The notes beneath the pieces were generated by a model. It did no database searches and was not told the DNA's origin. It was given only the letters and a program-made list of their open reading frames with translations. The translations under genes and the position numbers were made by a program. A stretch of 64,000 nt of DNA, taken from positions 1,984,001-2,048,000 of the forward strand of contig NZ_CP060394.1 in the NCBI RefSeq assembly GCF_014274465.1. Reading direction: 5' to 3'. This stretch comes from Alloacidobacterium dinghuense (GTDB lineage Bacteria; Acidobacteriota; Terriglobia; Terriglobales; Acidobacteriaceae). Shown here one piece after another: positions 16,091 to 26,300 of the stretch. Positions within the stretch are counted from its first letter, which is position 1. Each line of letters opens with the position of its first letter.

Positions 16091-17590
16091 ATGAACTTTG
16101 CTCCTGTCGATTGGGTCATCGTCGTCACCTATCTCGCTGCTTCGCTGGCTATTGGGCTCGCAGGCAGAAAGTACGTGGGTAGCACAGCGCACTTTCTCGT
16201 TGCTGGCCGTGAACTTGGTACGTGGATCGGCGTGGCAACCTTGGCAGCTACCGAAATCGGCACGATCACATTCATGTACAACAGCGAGCTTGGTTACCGT
16301 TATGGTTTTGCCGCGCTCTCAGCTGCTTTGATCTCGGGCGTTGTGATGATCTTCGTGGGCCGCACAGGATTTGTGATTCGCAGGCTGCGCGAACTTCGAT
16401 TAATGACCGTGCCGGAATACTTTGAGGTCAAGTACAGCCGGGGGTTGCGCATCCTTACCGGCCTGCTGGTGGCACTGGGCGGCATCCTCAACATGGGCGT
16501 GTTTCTCAAGATTGAGGGCGAATTCCTGACCGTAACAAGCGGATTGAACAGCCGGTACCTGATCCCGACGATGATCGCCATCCTGCTGCTCGAGTTGATC
16601 TACACCACGGTCGGCGGAATGGTTTCGGTCGTAATCACAGACTACTTGCAGTATGTGCTGCTTTCGGTTGCTACGATCATCATCACGCTCTACGCGGTCC
16701 ACTTTGCGGGCTGGCACACGATGGTCGATCGTGTAGAGAAGCTCATGGGGCCGAGCGGTTTCAATCCGATCGTCGCGCCGAAGTTTGGTTTTAGTTTTCT
16801 TGTCTGGCAGATTCTGCTCTGGTTTGCGATTCACACTTGCTGGCAAACGACGGCGATGCGTATGTTCGCGACGCGCAGCCCGGAAGTCTCAAAGCGCGTG
16901 ATGACCTGGACGGGCTTTATTTTTCTCGGACGCGGCATGCTGCCGATGCTCTGGGGAATCGCGGCGCTGGTGCTCTTCGGTCATGGTCCGATGAGTAATG
17001 GCGTACCGCAGGCGGTGGTGCAAGGCAGAGTAATGGCGCCAATCGACGCTATGCCTGCGATGCTGTCGCAAATTCTTGGAACCGGCATTCGCGGTATTGT
17101 GGTTGCGGGTATGCTGGCAGCAACGATGTCGGTGAACAGCTCTTATCTGCTCGGATGGAGTGCGGTGATTTCGCAGGATGTGATCGCTCCGCTGCGTCGC
17201 GTCTCTGGTAAGGCACCCCTTGGCGACAAGGGCGAGTTGTTTGTGAATCGCGTGTGCAACGCTTGTGTCGGACTGTTTCTCATCTTCTGGGGACTGTATT
17301 ACACGCCGCCGGGTGCTGTGTACCTGTATCTGAATATCACCGGAACGATCTTCCTTGCCGGTGCGTTCGTTTGTGTAGTCGGCGGGCTTTATTGGCGACG
17401 GGCGAATGTTGCCGGCGGCTATCTGGCTATGCTCATGGGAGCTATCGGAGCCATCGTGCCTTTCTTTGTGCTGCATCGAAGCGAGAGCTTCTCAGGCTTT
17501 GCATCGTTCGGACTGGCTACTGCTGGACTGCTGGTGGGATCGCTTATTGGGTCTCGCTCGAAGCGCACGATTGCGGAGGTCAAGCTATGA
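16091..17590 (+). CDS. sodium:solute symporter (SSS family)
   Basis: The 499-residue membrane protein has about 13 hydrophobic helices, starting FAPVDWVIVVTYLAASLAIG and GRELGTWIGVATLAATEIG. It has the SSS core including TVPEYFEVKYS, LIYTTVGGMVSVVITDYLQ and VAGMLAATMSVNSSYLLGW. Such proteins import a small solute (sugar, amino acid, organic acid or vitamin) with Na+. The ATG at 16091 is preferred because sequence upstream lacks a membrane segment. It overlaps the next small gene by 4 bases (ATGA), and an amidohydrolase gene follows, so the imported solute is likely the amidohydrolase substrate or its precursor. Confidence 0.9.
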   Translation: MNFAPVDWVIVVTYLAASLAIGLAGRKYVGSTAHFLVAGRELGTWIGVATLAATEIGTITFMYNSELGYRYGFAALSAALISGVVMIFVGRTGFVIRRLRELRLMTVPEYFEVKYSRGLRILTGLLVALGGILNMGVFLKIEGEFLTVTSGLNSRYLIPTMIAILLLELIYTTVGGMVSVVITDYLQYVLLSVATIIITLYAVHFAGWHTMVDRVEKLMGPSGFNPIVAPKFGFSFLVWQILLWFAIHTCWQTTAMRMFATRSPEVSKRVMTWTGFIFLGRGMLPMLWGIAALVLFGHGPMSNGVPQAVVQGRVMAPIDAMPAMLSQILGTGIRGIVVAGMLAATMSVNSSYLLGWSAVISQDVIAPLRRVSGKAPLGDKGELFVNRVCNACVGLFLIFWGLYYTPPGAVYLYLNITGTIFLAGAFVCVVGGLYWRRANVAGGYLAMLMGAIGAIVPFFVLHRSESFSGFASFGLATAGLLVGSLIGSRSKRTIAEVKL

Positions 17591-17760
17591 ATAGCTGGGC
17601 GCGATTCTGGGAGGGATGGCTGATCATTTCTGGCGCTACCTTTGCGGGTATCACGCTTATCGTTGCGTGGAAGGGGCTTGCGGATTTGCGTTCCATGTTC
17701 CGCGATCTGGGCGCCGCGAGAGGAGGGACCAAGCATGGCGGAGAGGGACATTCCCGATAA
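17587..17760 (+). CDS. 57-residue membrane protein, probable small subunit of the symporter
   Basis: The peptide has one helix (WLIISGATFAGITLIVAWKGLADL, about 11-34) and a basic, glycine-rich tail. It starts inside the stop of the symporter gene (ATGA overlap) and overlaps the amidohydrolase gene by 26 bases, a layout that implies translational coupling. Some SSS transporters need a small membrane subunit, so that role is inferred from position and topology only. Confidence 0.6.
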   Translation: MNSWARFWEGWLIISGATFAGITLIVAWKGLADLRSMFRDLGAARGGTKHGGEGHSR

Positions 17761-18790
17761 ATTCGTCGCAATGGTTACGGCAACTGCGGAGGTCACTTTG
17801 CCGCTAAGTGAGTTTCATCCTCGCTCGATGCTCGTGACGGAAGAGCATCTGCCCGACCGCGGCCGCTTCCCTGTTATCGATTACCACAACCATCTCGATG
17901 CGCTCGATCCCCGCGATGTGCTCAAGGTGATGGACGCATGCGGCATAGAACACATCGTCAACATCACAATGCAGATCGGCGAAGCCGCGCTACGAATGAT
18001 CGATAAATTTCGCAAGGCTGACCCTTTGCGCTTTTCTACGATCGCGTGGATGGATTGGTCCGGAATCGAGCGTGATGATTTTGCCGCGGTCACAATCGAT
18101 CGGCTGGAGCGGCAGGTGGAACGCGGAGCCGTCGGACTGAAATTCTGGAAAGATCTTGGCTTGAGTGTGCGCGACGGCTCTGGTGCGCTCTTGCGTGTGG
18201 ACGATGAGCGGCTGGCTCCGATTTTCGACAAGGCAGCGGAACTGAGCATTCCGGTCATGTTTCACACGGCAGATCCGGCGGCATTTTTCCTACCGATCGA
18301 CTCGAAGAATGAACGCTACGAAGAATTGGCTGCGCATCCCGATTGGGGTTTCTATGGATCGCAGTATTCAAAGCAGGAATTACTCGACCAGCGTGATAGG
18401 GTCTTTGAGCGCCATCCTAGGACGACCTTCGTCGCGGCGCATGTGGCTGAGAGCGGGGAGGACCTGAGTTGTGTTGCGACAATGCTTAAGACTTATCCGA
18501 ATGTGTTGATTGATATCAGCGCGCGCACGCCCGAACTTGGGCGTCAGCCCTACACCGCACGTAAGTTTTTTCTGCGCTTTAGTGATCGAATTTTGTTTGG
18601 AAGTGACTTGCTGCCAGAAATCTCAATGTATCGTCTCTATTTCCGCTTTCTCGAAACAGCAGACGAATACTTTGAATATCCAAGCCATGCCTCACGCCAG
18701 GGCAGATGGAATATCTACGGCGTCGATCTTCCGGATGACGTTCTTGAGAAAGTCTATCGCAAGAATGCTGAACGTTTGTTGCGGCGCTGA
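17735..18790 (+). CDS. amidohydrolase-2 family metal-dependent hydrolase
   Basis: This 351-residue TIM-barrel enzyme has the metal motif HNH at residues 51-53 (VIDYHNHLD), a histidine in PVMFHTADP, AAHVAES, and the late aspartate in RILFGSDLLPE. Amidohydrolase-2 (PF04909) enzymes include decarboxylases and lactone hydrolases acting on aromatic or sugar-derived acids. GAGGAGGG upstream fixes the ATG at 17735. Context with a sodium symporter suggests catabolism of an imported acid or lactone. The substrate is not known. Confidence 0.85.
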   Translation: MAERDIPDKFVAMVTATAEVTLPLSEFHPRSMLVTEEHLPDRGRFPVIDYHNHLDALDPRDVLKVMDACGIEHIVNITMQIGEAALRMIDKFRKADPLRFSTIAWMDWSGIERDDFAAVTIDRLERQVERGAVGLKFWKDLGLSVRDGSGALLRVDDERLAPIFDKAAELSIPVMFHTADPAAFFLPIDSKNERYEELAAHPDWGFYGSQYSKQELLDQRDRVFERHPRTTFVAAHVAESGEDLSCVATMLKTYPNVLIDISARTPELGRQPYTARKFFLRFSDRILFGSDLLPEISMYRLYFRFLETADEYFEYPSHASRQGRWNIYGVDLPDDVLEKVYRKNAERLLRR

Positions 18791-18803
18791 CTGCGCCTCA
18801 AGA

Positions 18804-19787
18804 CTAAAGTTCAACCACTACTTTTCCTAAAGGGCCAGCTGCAACCAGAGCGTACGCCGTATCTATCTCCGCCGTCGAAAGGTGTCGATCGTTGAGAAGC
18901 GGCCTCAACTTGCCTGCTTCAACGAGCGCTGCCGCCTGGGTAAGGATCTCGCCATGATGCGCTCGGCCTTCGCCCGTGAGGAGCGGAAGCAGAGTAAAGA
19001 CGCCCGAGTACGTGCCACCGCGGAAAGAGAGAGTGGCAAGCGTATGCGATCCCCAACCAAGGCAGCTTACAACATGACCCGTGTATCGCCTCACCGCAGC
19101 AAAGGAGGCATCGAGTGTTCCACCCCCAACCGTGTCGTAGATGATGTCGAAGCCTTTTCCGTCGGTATAAGCAGCGACATACTCTTCGACTGAAGTAGCG
19201 CGATAGTCGATCGGCGTAGCGCCGAAATCTTCTACGATCTTCTTCTTATCTGGCGAGACGGTCGCGAAGACCTCTGCCCCGAATGCGAGCGCAATCTGAA
19301 TCGCGACATGGCCTACTCCTCCGGCCCCGGCGTGGATCAACACTTTTTGTCCGGCATGCACCTTGCCACGATCGGCGAGACCCTCCCAGGCGGTAATTGT
19401 GCTCAGAGGCAATGCCGCACACTCTCGCATGGTAAGACTCTTCGGCTTGTGGGCCAGCAGGTCCGCATCGACAACGATGCACTCTGCCAGCGTGCCCTGC
19501 TGGCCACCAACACCTCCGACCATGCCGTACACTTCGTCTCCAACGGCGAAGGCCGTGACATCTTGCCCAAGTTTTTCAACCGTTCCGGCCATATCGAGGC
19601 CAAGCACTGCAGGGAGCGGTTGCTGCGCATGCGCCGCTTTGCCCGCGCGAATTTTCGTATCAAGCGGATTCACTCCGCTGGCAGAGATTCTAACCAGGAC
19701 CTGATTCCCTTCGACGGCGGGACGAAGAAATTCCACTTCGCGAAACTCTCCATCCGGACTCTCAACACGCCAAGCCTTGAACTTCAT
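18804..19787 (-). CDS. NADPH:quinone oxidoreductase-like MDR protein
   Basis: The 327-residue medium-chain reductase has a GroES-like N-terminal domain (SGVNPLDTKIR, LGLDMAGTVEKLG) and a Rossmann fold with HAGAGGVGHVAIQIA (about 152-166). Structural-zinc cysteines are absent, as in the quinone reductase branch (QOR/zeta-crystallin). It would reduce quinones or alkenal-type electrophiles with NADPH. It is the last gene of a long minus-strand run, 22 bases after the protoglobin gene, so it is probably co-transcribed with it and with the pump genes. Confidence 0.88.
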   Translation of the reverse strand: MKFKAWRVESPDGEFREVEFLRPAVEGNQVLVRISASGVNPLDTKIRAGKAAHAQQPLPAVLGLDMAGTVEKLGQDVTAFAVGDEVYGMVGGVGGQQGTLAECIVVDADLLAHKPKSLTMRECAALPLSTITAWEGLADRGKVHAGQKVLIHAGAGGVGHVAIQIALAFGAEVFATVSPDKKKIVEDFGATPIDYRATSVEEYVAAYTDGKGFDIIYDTVGGGTLDASFAAVRRYTGHVVSCLGWGSHTLATLSFRGGTYSGVFTLLPLLTGEGRAHHGEILTQAAALVEAGKLRPLLNDRHLSTAEIDTAYALVAAGPLGKVVVEL

Positions 19788-19809
19788 TTCACCTTCTCTT
19801 CAAGCGTAG

Positions 19810-20421
19810 TCACCACTCATTGGGAGTCTGGCCGCTGGTCGCATACGGTCTGGCCCAAAGCGCCAACTGAAGTTGGAGAGATTTACACCATGCCCGATGC
19901 ATCTTGTCCACGTCCTCAGCAGAATGTCCCTTAGCGGATAGATACGGTCTGATGGTTTCGTTTATGACAGCGACAAATGCGATGATGTCGCGCAGCGGCA
20001 CGAACGGAGTTGATTGAACGCCATCAACCTTATTCTTCTTCTGACTCGTGTGGCGCAATGCAATTTCCTGTTGATAGTTGAGCCATTCCTGATCGTATGG
20101 TCGCAGGCACGTATCCAGAATCCACTGTTCAAAACGCAGATTGCTCTTCGCGAGATAGTCGGGCAGCGCGTCTCCTTCCGGCGAGCGCGAGTGCCTTGCA
20201 AGGTTTGGAATGCCGGCAATGATGCCACTGCGCCAATGCTCGACGATTCGTCTAGTCTGGTCTGCGAGAACCTCGCCAGCTAGAAGAAGATAACGCTGGT
20301 CTTCGTCGGTGAACCCAACGCTTACTTTCAGGTCTTCCAATTCGCGCTGCGAGACTTGCGACTTTGCGACGTCCGGAGACCCATAGGTGTAGCCATGAAT
20401 GTATTCGGCAACGCGCTTCAT
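19810..20421 (-). CDS. protoglobin (single-domain haem protein)
   Basis: This 203-residue protein matches the protoglobin family along its length: HGYTYGSPDVAKS, LKVSVGFTDEDQRYLLLAGEVL, FEQWILDTCLRPYDQEWLNY, then EIALRHTSQKKNKVDGV with the probable proximal haem ligand H124, and KGHSAEDVDKMHRAWCKS. Protoglobins bind O2, CO and NO in the cytoplasm, and some react with nitrite, peroxide or carbenes. AGGA upstream favours the ATG at 20421. A flavoprotein disulfide reductase gene ends 19 bases upstream and a quinone reductase gene begins 22 bases downstream, which suggests these enzymes recycle or complement the globin. No sensor output domain is attached. Confidence 0.9.
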   Translation of the reverse strand: MKRVAEYIHGYTYGSPDVAKSQVSQRELEDLKVSVGFTDEDQRYLLLAGEVLADQTRRIVEHWRSGIIAGIPNLARHSRSPEGDALPDYLAKSNLRFEQWILDTCLRPYDQEWLNYQQEIALRHTSQKKNKVDGVQSTPFVPLRDIIAFVAVINETIRPYLSAKGHSAEDVDKMHRAWCKSLQLQLALWARPYATSGQTPNEW

Positions 20422-20440
20422 CGAGATGTTCCTTTGATCG

Positions 20441-21835
20441 TTAAACTGGCGGGACGGACGAGAATAGCGCGATGAGTCCTTCAAGTAACGTGGGATGTGT
20501 CAGCACGGCATCACGCAAAGCTGTATAGGGTAAACCCGCAATCATCGCAATTTGTACCGCACCCATTATCTCTCCACCACCCACGCCGAATACGGTGAAG
20601 CCGAGAATGCGATCGCTTTTTGTGTCGACGAGCGCCTTCATGAAACCTCGCGTCTCAGAAAGGGTACGCGTACGCAAATCCACGGCCATCGGAATTCTTG
20701 CCAACCGGTAGGCAATTCCCTGAGCTTTTGCCTCATTCTCATTGAGACCGACCCTGGCGAGTTCTGGATCGGTAAACATGCAAAAAGGCACCTGCCGTCC
20801 GGTAGTAACGCGGTCATGACCGGAGAGATTGTCAACGATGACGCGAAAATCGTCGAACGAAATATGGGTGAAATGTGGACTGCCTGCGCAATCTCCGACA
20901 GCCCAAACACCGGGCGCAGTCGTCTGCAGACGCTCATTCACTTTAATGTAACCGCGATCGGTTAGTTCGACTCGGGCAACCTCTAACCCAATGCCAGCGG
21001 TGTTCGGCGTGCGACCGGTTGCGACTAGGAGATGAGAACCCTCGATAGTCTTCTCGGATCCATTTTGAACGACGCGAAGCTTTGTGGACTTGCCGGATTC
21101 TCCTTCCGCAGCCCTGATAACCGTGTTCAAAGCCAACTCAATGCCTTCGTCATGGCAAAGTTCATGGAGAGCCTGGGAGACGTCCTCATCTTCCCTGTGC
21201 GCCAGGCGGCTGTTCCGTTCAACGATTGTTACTCGACTGCCGAAGCGTCGGAAGGCCTGCGCCAGTTCCAGACCGACGTACCCACCTCCCAAGACGAGGA
21301 GATGTTGCGGAATCTGATCCAACTCGAGAGCTTCAATATGTGTCAGTGGCTTCGATTCAGCAAGCCCGGGAATCGCAGGCAGCGTGGCATGCGTGCCAGT
21401 GCCGATTACGACATCGGTACCGCGAACGACGCGTGTGCTTCCATCGTGAAGCGTAACCTCTAGCGTTCTAGGGCCGATGAAGCGCCCTGATCCCATTAGA
21501 AGCTCCGCGCCGCTCCCCTTGTATTTGTCAAGGTGCATATCAACCAACCCATCGACCATTTTCCGCTTGCGATCGCGAACGACCGACATGTTGATTGTGA
21601 AATTGTCTTTTGTGATTCCGAACTCTTCGCTTCTTTGAAAGTAAGAGGCGACCTTGGCGCTGTGAATAATGTTCTTGCTCGGCAGGCATGCAATGTTAGG
21701 ACATGAGCCACCAACATACTTGCGCTCGACTACCAAGACACGCTTACCTTGCTTTGCCAGAGTCCAAGCAAGGTATTTGCCACCCTCACCGCTGCCCAGG
21801 ATGATAAGATCGTACTCTTTTACACTCTCGCCCAC
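20441..21835 (-). CDS. FAD/NAD(P)-dependent disulfide oxidoreductase (class I; LPD/mercuric-reductase-like)
   Basis: The protein has about 464 residues. It has an FAD motif (ILGSGEGG), the redox pair in GGSCPNIACLPSK (CX4C), an NAD(P) motif (LGGGYVGLELAQAF), the second FAD block GVWAVGDCAG, and a dimerisation domain ending THPTLLEGL, which keeps the His and Glu of the catalytic dyad. The C-terminal CC of true MerA and an N-terminal HMA domain are missing, so mercury reduction is doubtful. GTG at 21835 follows GGAGG by nine bases; ATG at 21853 has no ribosome site. Its place between tolC and the protoglobin gene makes it a candidate electron donor. Confidence 0.85.
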   Translation of the reverse strand: MGESVKEYDLIILGSGEGGKYLAWTLAKQGKRVLVVERKYVGGSCPNIACLPSKNIIHSAKVASYFQRSEEFGITKDNFTINMSVVRDRKRKMVDGLVDMHLDKYKGSGAELLMGSGRFIGPRTLEVTLHDGSTRVVRGTDVVIGTGTHATLPAIPGLAESKPLTHIEALELDQIPQHLLVLGGGYVGLELAQAFRRFGSRVTIVERNSRLAHREDEDVSQALHELCHDEGIELALNTVIRAAEGESGKSTKLRVVQNGSEKTIEGSHLLVATGRTPNTAGIGLEVARVELTDRGYIKVNERLQTTAPGVWAVGDCAGSPHFTHISFDDFRVIVDNLSGHDRVTTGRQVPFCMFTDPELARVGLNENEAKAQGIAYRLARIPMAVDLRTRTLSETRGFMKALVDTKSDRILGFTVFGVGGGEIMGAVQIAMIAGLPYTALRDAVLTHPTLLEGLIALFSSVPPV

Positions 21836-21913
21836 GCTGAACGTCCTCCGCATTGCAGATTTAGCAAGACCAAAGATGGTCGCAATTAATTTCTGCGAGT
21901 AGTCTTTGGCAGA

Positions 21914-23356
21914 CTATGGAGTAGTTCCGATCTGGTAGTTGAGCGTGGCCAATGCGAGGCGGTACTGGTACTGTGCATTCGTGTTACTGATAGCAGCATC
22001 GGTTTGCTGATATTGCGCCTGGCTCAACTCCACGATCGAGCTCAGACCCATCTGATATCTCGTCTGAGCCAGAGTGAGCGCGAGATTGGCTTGCTTCAGC
22101 AATTCGGCGGAAACTGTAACACGCTGGAACGCGGTATTTGCCATTAGCCAGGATGTTCGAATATCACGCACGATCTGATCGCGAAGATCGCGACTCTGTT
22201 CGGAAGCAGCCTGAGCGCGAATCGTTGCCTCTTTTGCCTGCGCCGAATAGAGAAATCCATTGAAGACCGGGATGTTCATATTGACCCCGATGCCGCCCCA
22301 CCAGTTCGCGATGTAGTATTGCGACGTGCGAATGGGAACGCTGCCTGCTGTTCCCGCTGCGCTGATGGTCGGGAACATCTGGTCGCGCTGCGCGTGGCTA
22401 AGCTTGACTGCCGATTGTGCACTGTAGTTCAAAGCCTGCAGATCTGGCCGCTGTTGCAGCCCCACTTGTATAAGTTGATCCGCGTCGGGTGGTGGTGACT
22501 GTAGCTGCGTGTTACTCTCCACTAAGTCATAGGTCACTTGTCGGTCGAGACCGAGCACGGCATCAAGCGCTGCCATGGTTGAATCGGCATTACTTTGCGC
22601 ATCTAGAAGCAACAGCTTGCCTTGAGAAAGGTTCACATCGGCAAAGCTCAGATCAAGGGTGGACTTGAGATTGTTCTTTGTAAGCTGGCTTACCTGTGTC
22701 TCCGTTGTTTGCCTCGTATGCACATTTTGCTGCGCAACCTTCAGCAGGGCCTGAGCCTGAAGCGCATTGTAAAAAGCCTGGTCCGTTGCCAGAACGATGT
22801 CTTCAGTGGTGGCCAGAGCATTGGCGTTCTGGGCTTTTTCCTGGAGTTTTGAAGAAGCGACAAGATTTCTTGTTCTTCCGAAATCCATAATCAACTGCGT
22901 GAAGCTACCTCCTGCGCCCGCATGCTCGATGAGGCGGGAGGCGGTAAGCGAACCTGCAGAGATGCGGGTTCCATCCTCCGCGTCCACGGCGGTGATTGCG
23001 GCGTTGGCCGAGGGCAATTCCGCAGCCCTCGTCTCGCGCACGACTTGATGCTGCGCTAGTGCCAGCAGGCGGGCGACACTGACTCGCGGATTATTCTTGA
23101 TTGCCATTTGCTCAGCCTGGGCGCTAGTCAAACTCGGCTTCGCGGCGGGTTGCGTATTTGCCTGAAAAGACGATGGAGAGGTTTGCGGAAATTGTGCGCC
23201 TGAATCAGATCCGAGAAACGCTATGAGTTTGGCTTGTGGCGCATCTGGCAGCGGTGGCTCTATTACCCGTGTTTGTGCGGCTAGAGTGACGAAAGGAATC
23301 AATACCAGTAAAGCGCAGAGCGGCTTAGGCGATTTTTCTTTCATGAATTTTTTCAT
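21914..23356 (-). CDS. TolC-type outer-membrane efflux protein
   Basis: The 480-residue protein has a signal peptide (about 1-28) and two long coiled-coil repeats with typical blocks LTSAQAEQMAIKNNPRVSVARL, FADVNLSQGKLLLLDAQSN and, in the second repeat, LALTLAQTRYQMGLSSIVELSQAQYQ. It should trimerise into a channel through the outer membrane for the RND pump encoded just upstream. The ATG at 23356 follows GGAGG and lies a few bases after the stop of the RND gene; a longer in-frame start at 23401 would overlap that gene and spoil the signal peptide. Confidence 0.92.
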   Translation of the reverse strand: MKKFMKEKSPKPLCALLVLIPFVTLAAQTRVIEPPLPDAPQAKLIAFLGSDSGAQFPQTSPSSFQANTQPAAKPSLTSAQAEQMAIKNNPRVSVARLLALAQHQVVRETRAAELPSANAAITAVDAEDGTRISAGSLTASRLIEHAGAGGSFTQLIMDFGRTRNLVASSKLQEKAQNANALATTEDIVLATDQAFYNALQAQALLKVAQQNVHTRQTTETQVSQLTKNNLKSTLDLSFADVNLSQGKLLLLDAQSNADSTMAALDAVLGLDRQVTYDLVESNTQLQSPPPDADQLIQVGLQQRPDLQALNYSAQSAVKLSHAQRDQMFPTISAAGTAGSVPIRTSQYYIANWWGGIGVNMNIPVFNGFLYSAQAKEATIRAQAASEQSRDLRDQIVRDIRTSWLMANTAFQRVTVSAELLKQANLALTLAQTRYQMGLSSIVELSQAQYQQTDAAISNTNAQYQYRLALATLNYQIGTTP

Positions 23357-23360
23357 TTCT

Positions 23361-26300
23361 TTATGCCTCCGCAGGCGCGCCTTTCTCTTCACGTCGTCCA
23401 TGGATCAGCAAGTACACGGCTGGGACGAGAAAAACGGTGACGACAACCGAGACACCCAGCCCACCGATAATTGCACGCGCAAGTGGTGCGTATTGCTCAC
23501 TGCCCGCTTCAAAGCCAAGGGCCATCGGAATCATTCCTAAAAGGGTGGCTAGCGAAGTCATCAGAATCGGTCGCAGGCGGATTTTGCACGACTGAACCAC
23601 TGCCTCAAGAAGCGGTTTGCCCTGTTTATGTAGGATGGTTGCGAATTCGACGATTAAAATGCTGTTCGAGACAACGATGCCGGTCATCATGATTACGCCC
23701 ATCAGTGACATGATGTTCAACGTACTGTGCGTCATCAACAAAATGAGAACAACGCCTGCTAATCCCGGAGGGATCGCCATCAAAATGATGAATGGGTCGA
23801 TGAACGACGTGAACTGCGCCATGAGGATGAGATAGACCAACGCGATCGACAAGAGAAGCCCAATGGCAAACCGCGTAAAGGATTCATTCATGTTGACTGC
23901 TGCGCCTCTGACCTTGATACGCACGTTCTTAGGAATGTTCACGCTGTTGATGATCTTGTTGACGCCGTGGCTGACACCCACCAGAGTTTCAGTCGAGGGC
24001 ATCACGTAAACATCGATCACACGACGGATCTGATAGTGATCAACTTCTGTCGGCGTATTGATCTCCTTGATGTTCGCAACCGATTGCAGCGGCGTATAAG
24101 CCGTCACATCGGATGCGCGCAGCGGAATCTGCTTAAAGTCATCGAGGCTCATGTTAGCGATCTTCTGATCGAAGTACTGCACCGTAAGCATGTAGTTATT
24201 TCCGGTTTTCGGATCGATCCAGTAACTTGGCGCGATCATGCCATTTGAGGTCATGGCGGTGATGACGTTGTCAACGACTTCCTGTGGACTGATGTTGATA
24301 AGATTCGCCCGTTCCCGATCAATATTGAGTTCTAGGCCGGGATACCGCAGGTCCTGCGGTATCAAGACATCGCTCACATTTTTGAGGTTTTTTACCTTCT
24401 TTGCGATGTCAAGAGCAATTCCGAAGGATTGATCGAGATCATTGCCGCTCACCTGAATATCGATCGGCGCCGGCAAGCCTTGATTGATGACTGAATCCAC
24501 CAAGCCTCCAGCCTGAAAATAGGTTGTCAACTGCGGTATGTCAGCGGCAAGCCGGCGGCGCACGCGTCCCATATAGGCGTAGCTGCCTGTCTTGTGATCC
24601 TCATTTAGACTGACCTGCACAAAGGCGGTATCCATCGCCGAATTGCTGGTATAGATCGCAGATAGATCCGGCGTGATGCCAATATTCGACACGATCATAC
24701 CGAGATCATGGCCGGGAATGACTTGCCGGATTTCGTTTTCGACCTCGGCAATGTATTGATTGCTTAACTCAATGCGCGTTCCGCTGGGACATTTGATGTT
24801 GATTACGAACTGCCCGGGATCTGTGCGCGGAAAGTAGGCTCTTCCGAGAATCGGAAAAAGCCCAAATAGCACAGCTGCAACTCCACCAAGGATGATGGCC
24901 GCAGTTCTACCGGGCCGCTTCATCGCACGGGTAACCTGAACCTCGTAGTAGTCCAGCATGCGATGAAAATACTCGTTGAATTTGGCTTCGGACCGGCGGA
25001 AGAGTGATGGCGGCCTGTTTCCTTCATGAACGTGAGAAAGATGGATAAATTTTGAGCAATAGAGCGGTACTACCGTCATCGCAAATATGTATGAGGCGAA
25101 GATAGAGAGCACAACTCCGAGAGCAAGATCGGTGAAAATGTACTTGCTGACGCCAGCGAAGAATGTAACCGGGAAAAAGACGATGGATGTGGTCGATGTA
25201 GCCGCCAGAACTGCAAGTGACACCTCCATGCCACCCTTTTCCGCAGCCAGCGGCGGAGCTTCCCCCATCTCCATATAGCGGAAGATGTTTTCAAGCACCA
25301 CGACGGAGTCATCAATCAGACGCGAGAATGCAAGAGCGAGGCCGCCCAGCAGCATCGTGTTGATCGATCCGCCCATTGCGTTCATGATGAGCAGGCATAC
25401 GAGTGCTGAGAGTGGGATCGAGAGCAGTACAGCGAAGGTCGCGCGTGGACTTCCCAGGAAGACCAGGATCATCACGCCAGTGAGCACGAGGCCGATGCTG
25501 GCTTCCTTAATAAGGTTCCTGATGGCGCCTTTGACGAAGATGGACTGATCGAAAACAACGGCAGTCCTCAGCGATGATGGAATATCAACAAGACCTCTGA
25601 TCGCGTGCTTCATTCCATCCACAATTGTGATAGTGTTGCTGCCGCCGCCCTGTTTCAGTATCGGGATGTACACCGACCTCTGACCGTCGATTCGCACGAT
25701 ATTGGTTTGGATAGTTCCGGCATCTTCGGCTTTCCCGACGTTGGCGACGAGCACCGAAGCATTCCCTAGCGACTTCAGCGGTAAATCATTGATCTCATCG
25801 GGAGTAGGAACCTGGCTATTGGCATAGATGTTGTAGTCCTTTGTGCCAATGCGCACGTCCCCAGCGGGCAGAATCAGATTCGATTCGTTTACCGCATGAA
25901 CCACGTCCATCAGGCTCATGTTGTAAGCCTGTAACTTTACCGGATCGACATACACCATGATCTGGCGATAACGTCCGCCAAAAGGCTGTGGCACGGAGGC
26001 TCCAGGAACGTTCGCAATCTGATTGCGCACCTGGAATTGAGCTAAATCCTTTAGGCTTGTTTCGTTCAGGCCTTTCCCCTTCAGAGTTACGAGACATACT
26101 GGCTGGCTTGATGCATCCATGCCCAGGACGACCGGGGGCAAAGTGCCAGGTGGTAATCGCCGCAAGTCGGCCATGGCAAGGTTTGCAATGTTACTCAACG
26201 CGGCGTTTGGATCGGTGCCGGGCTTAAAGTAAATCTTGATAAGGCTTACGCCGGTGAGCGAACGCGACTCGATGTGATCAATGTTACTGCCGAGCGTGAA

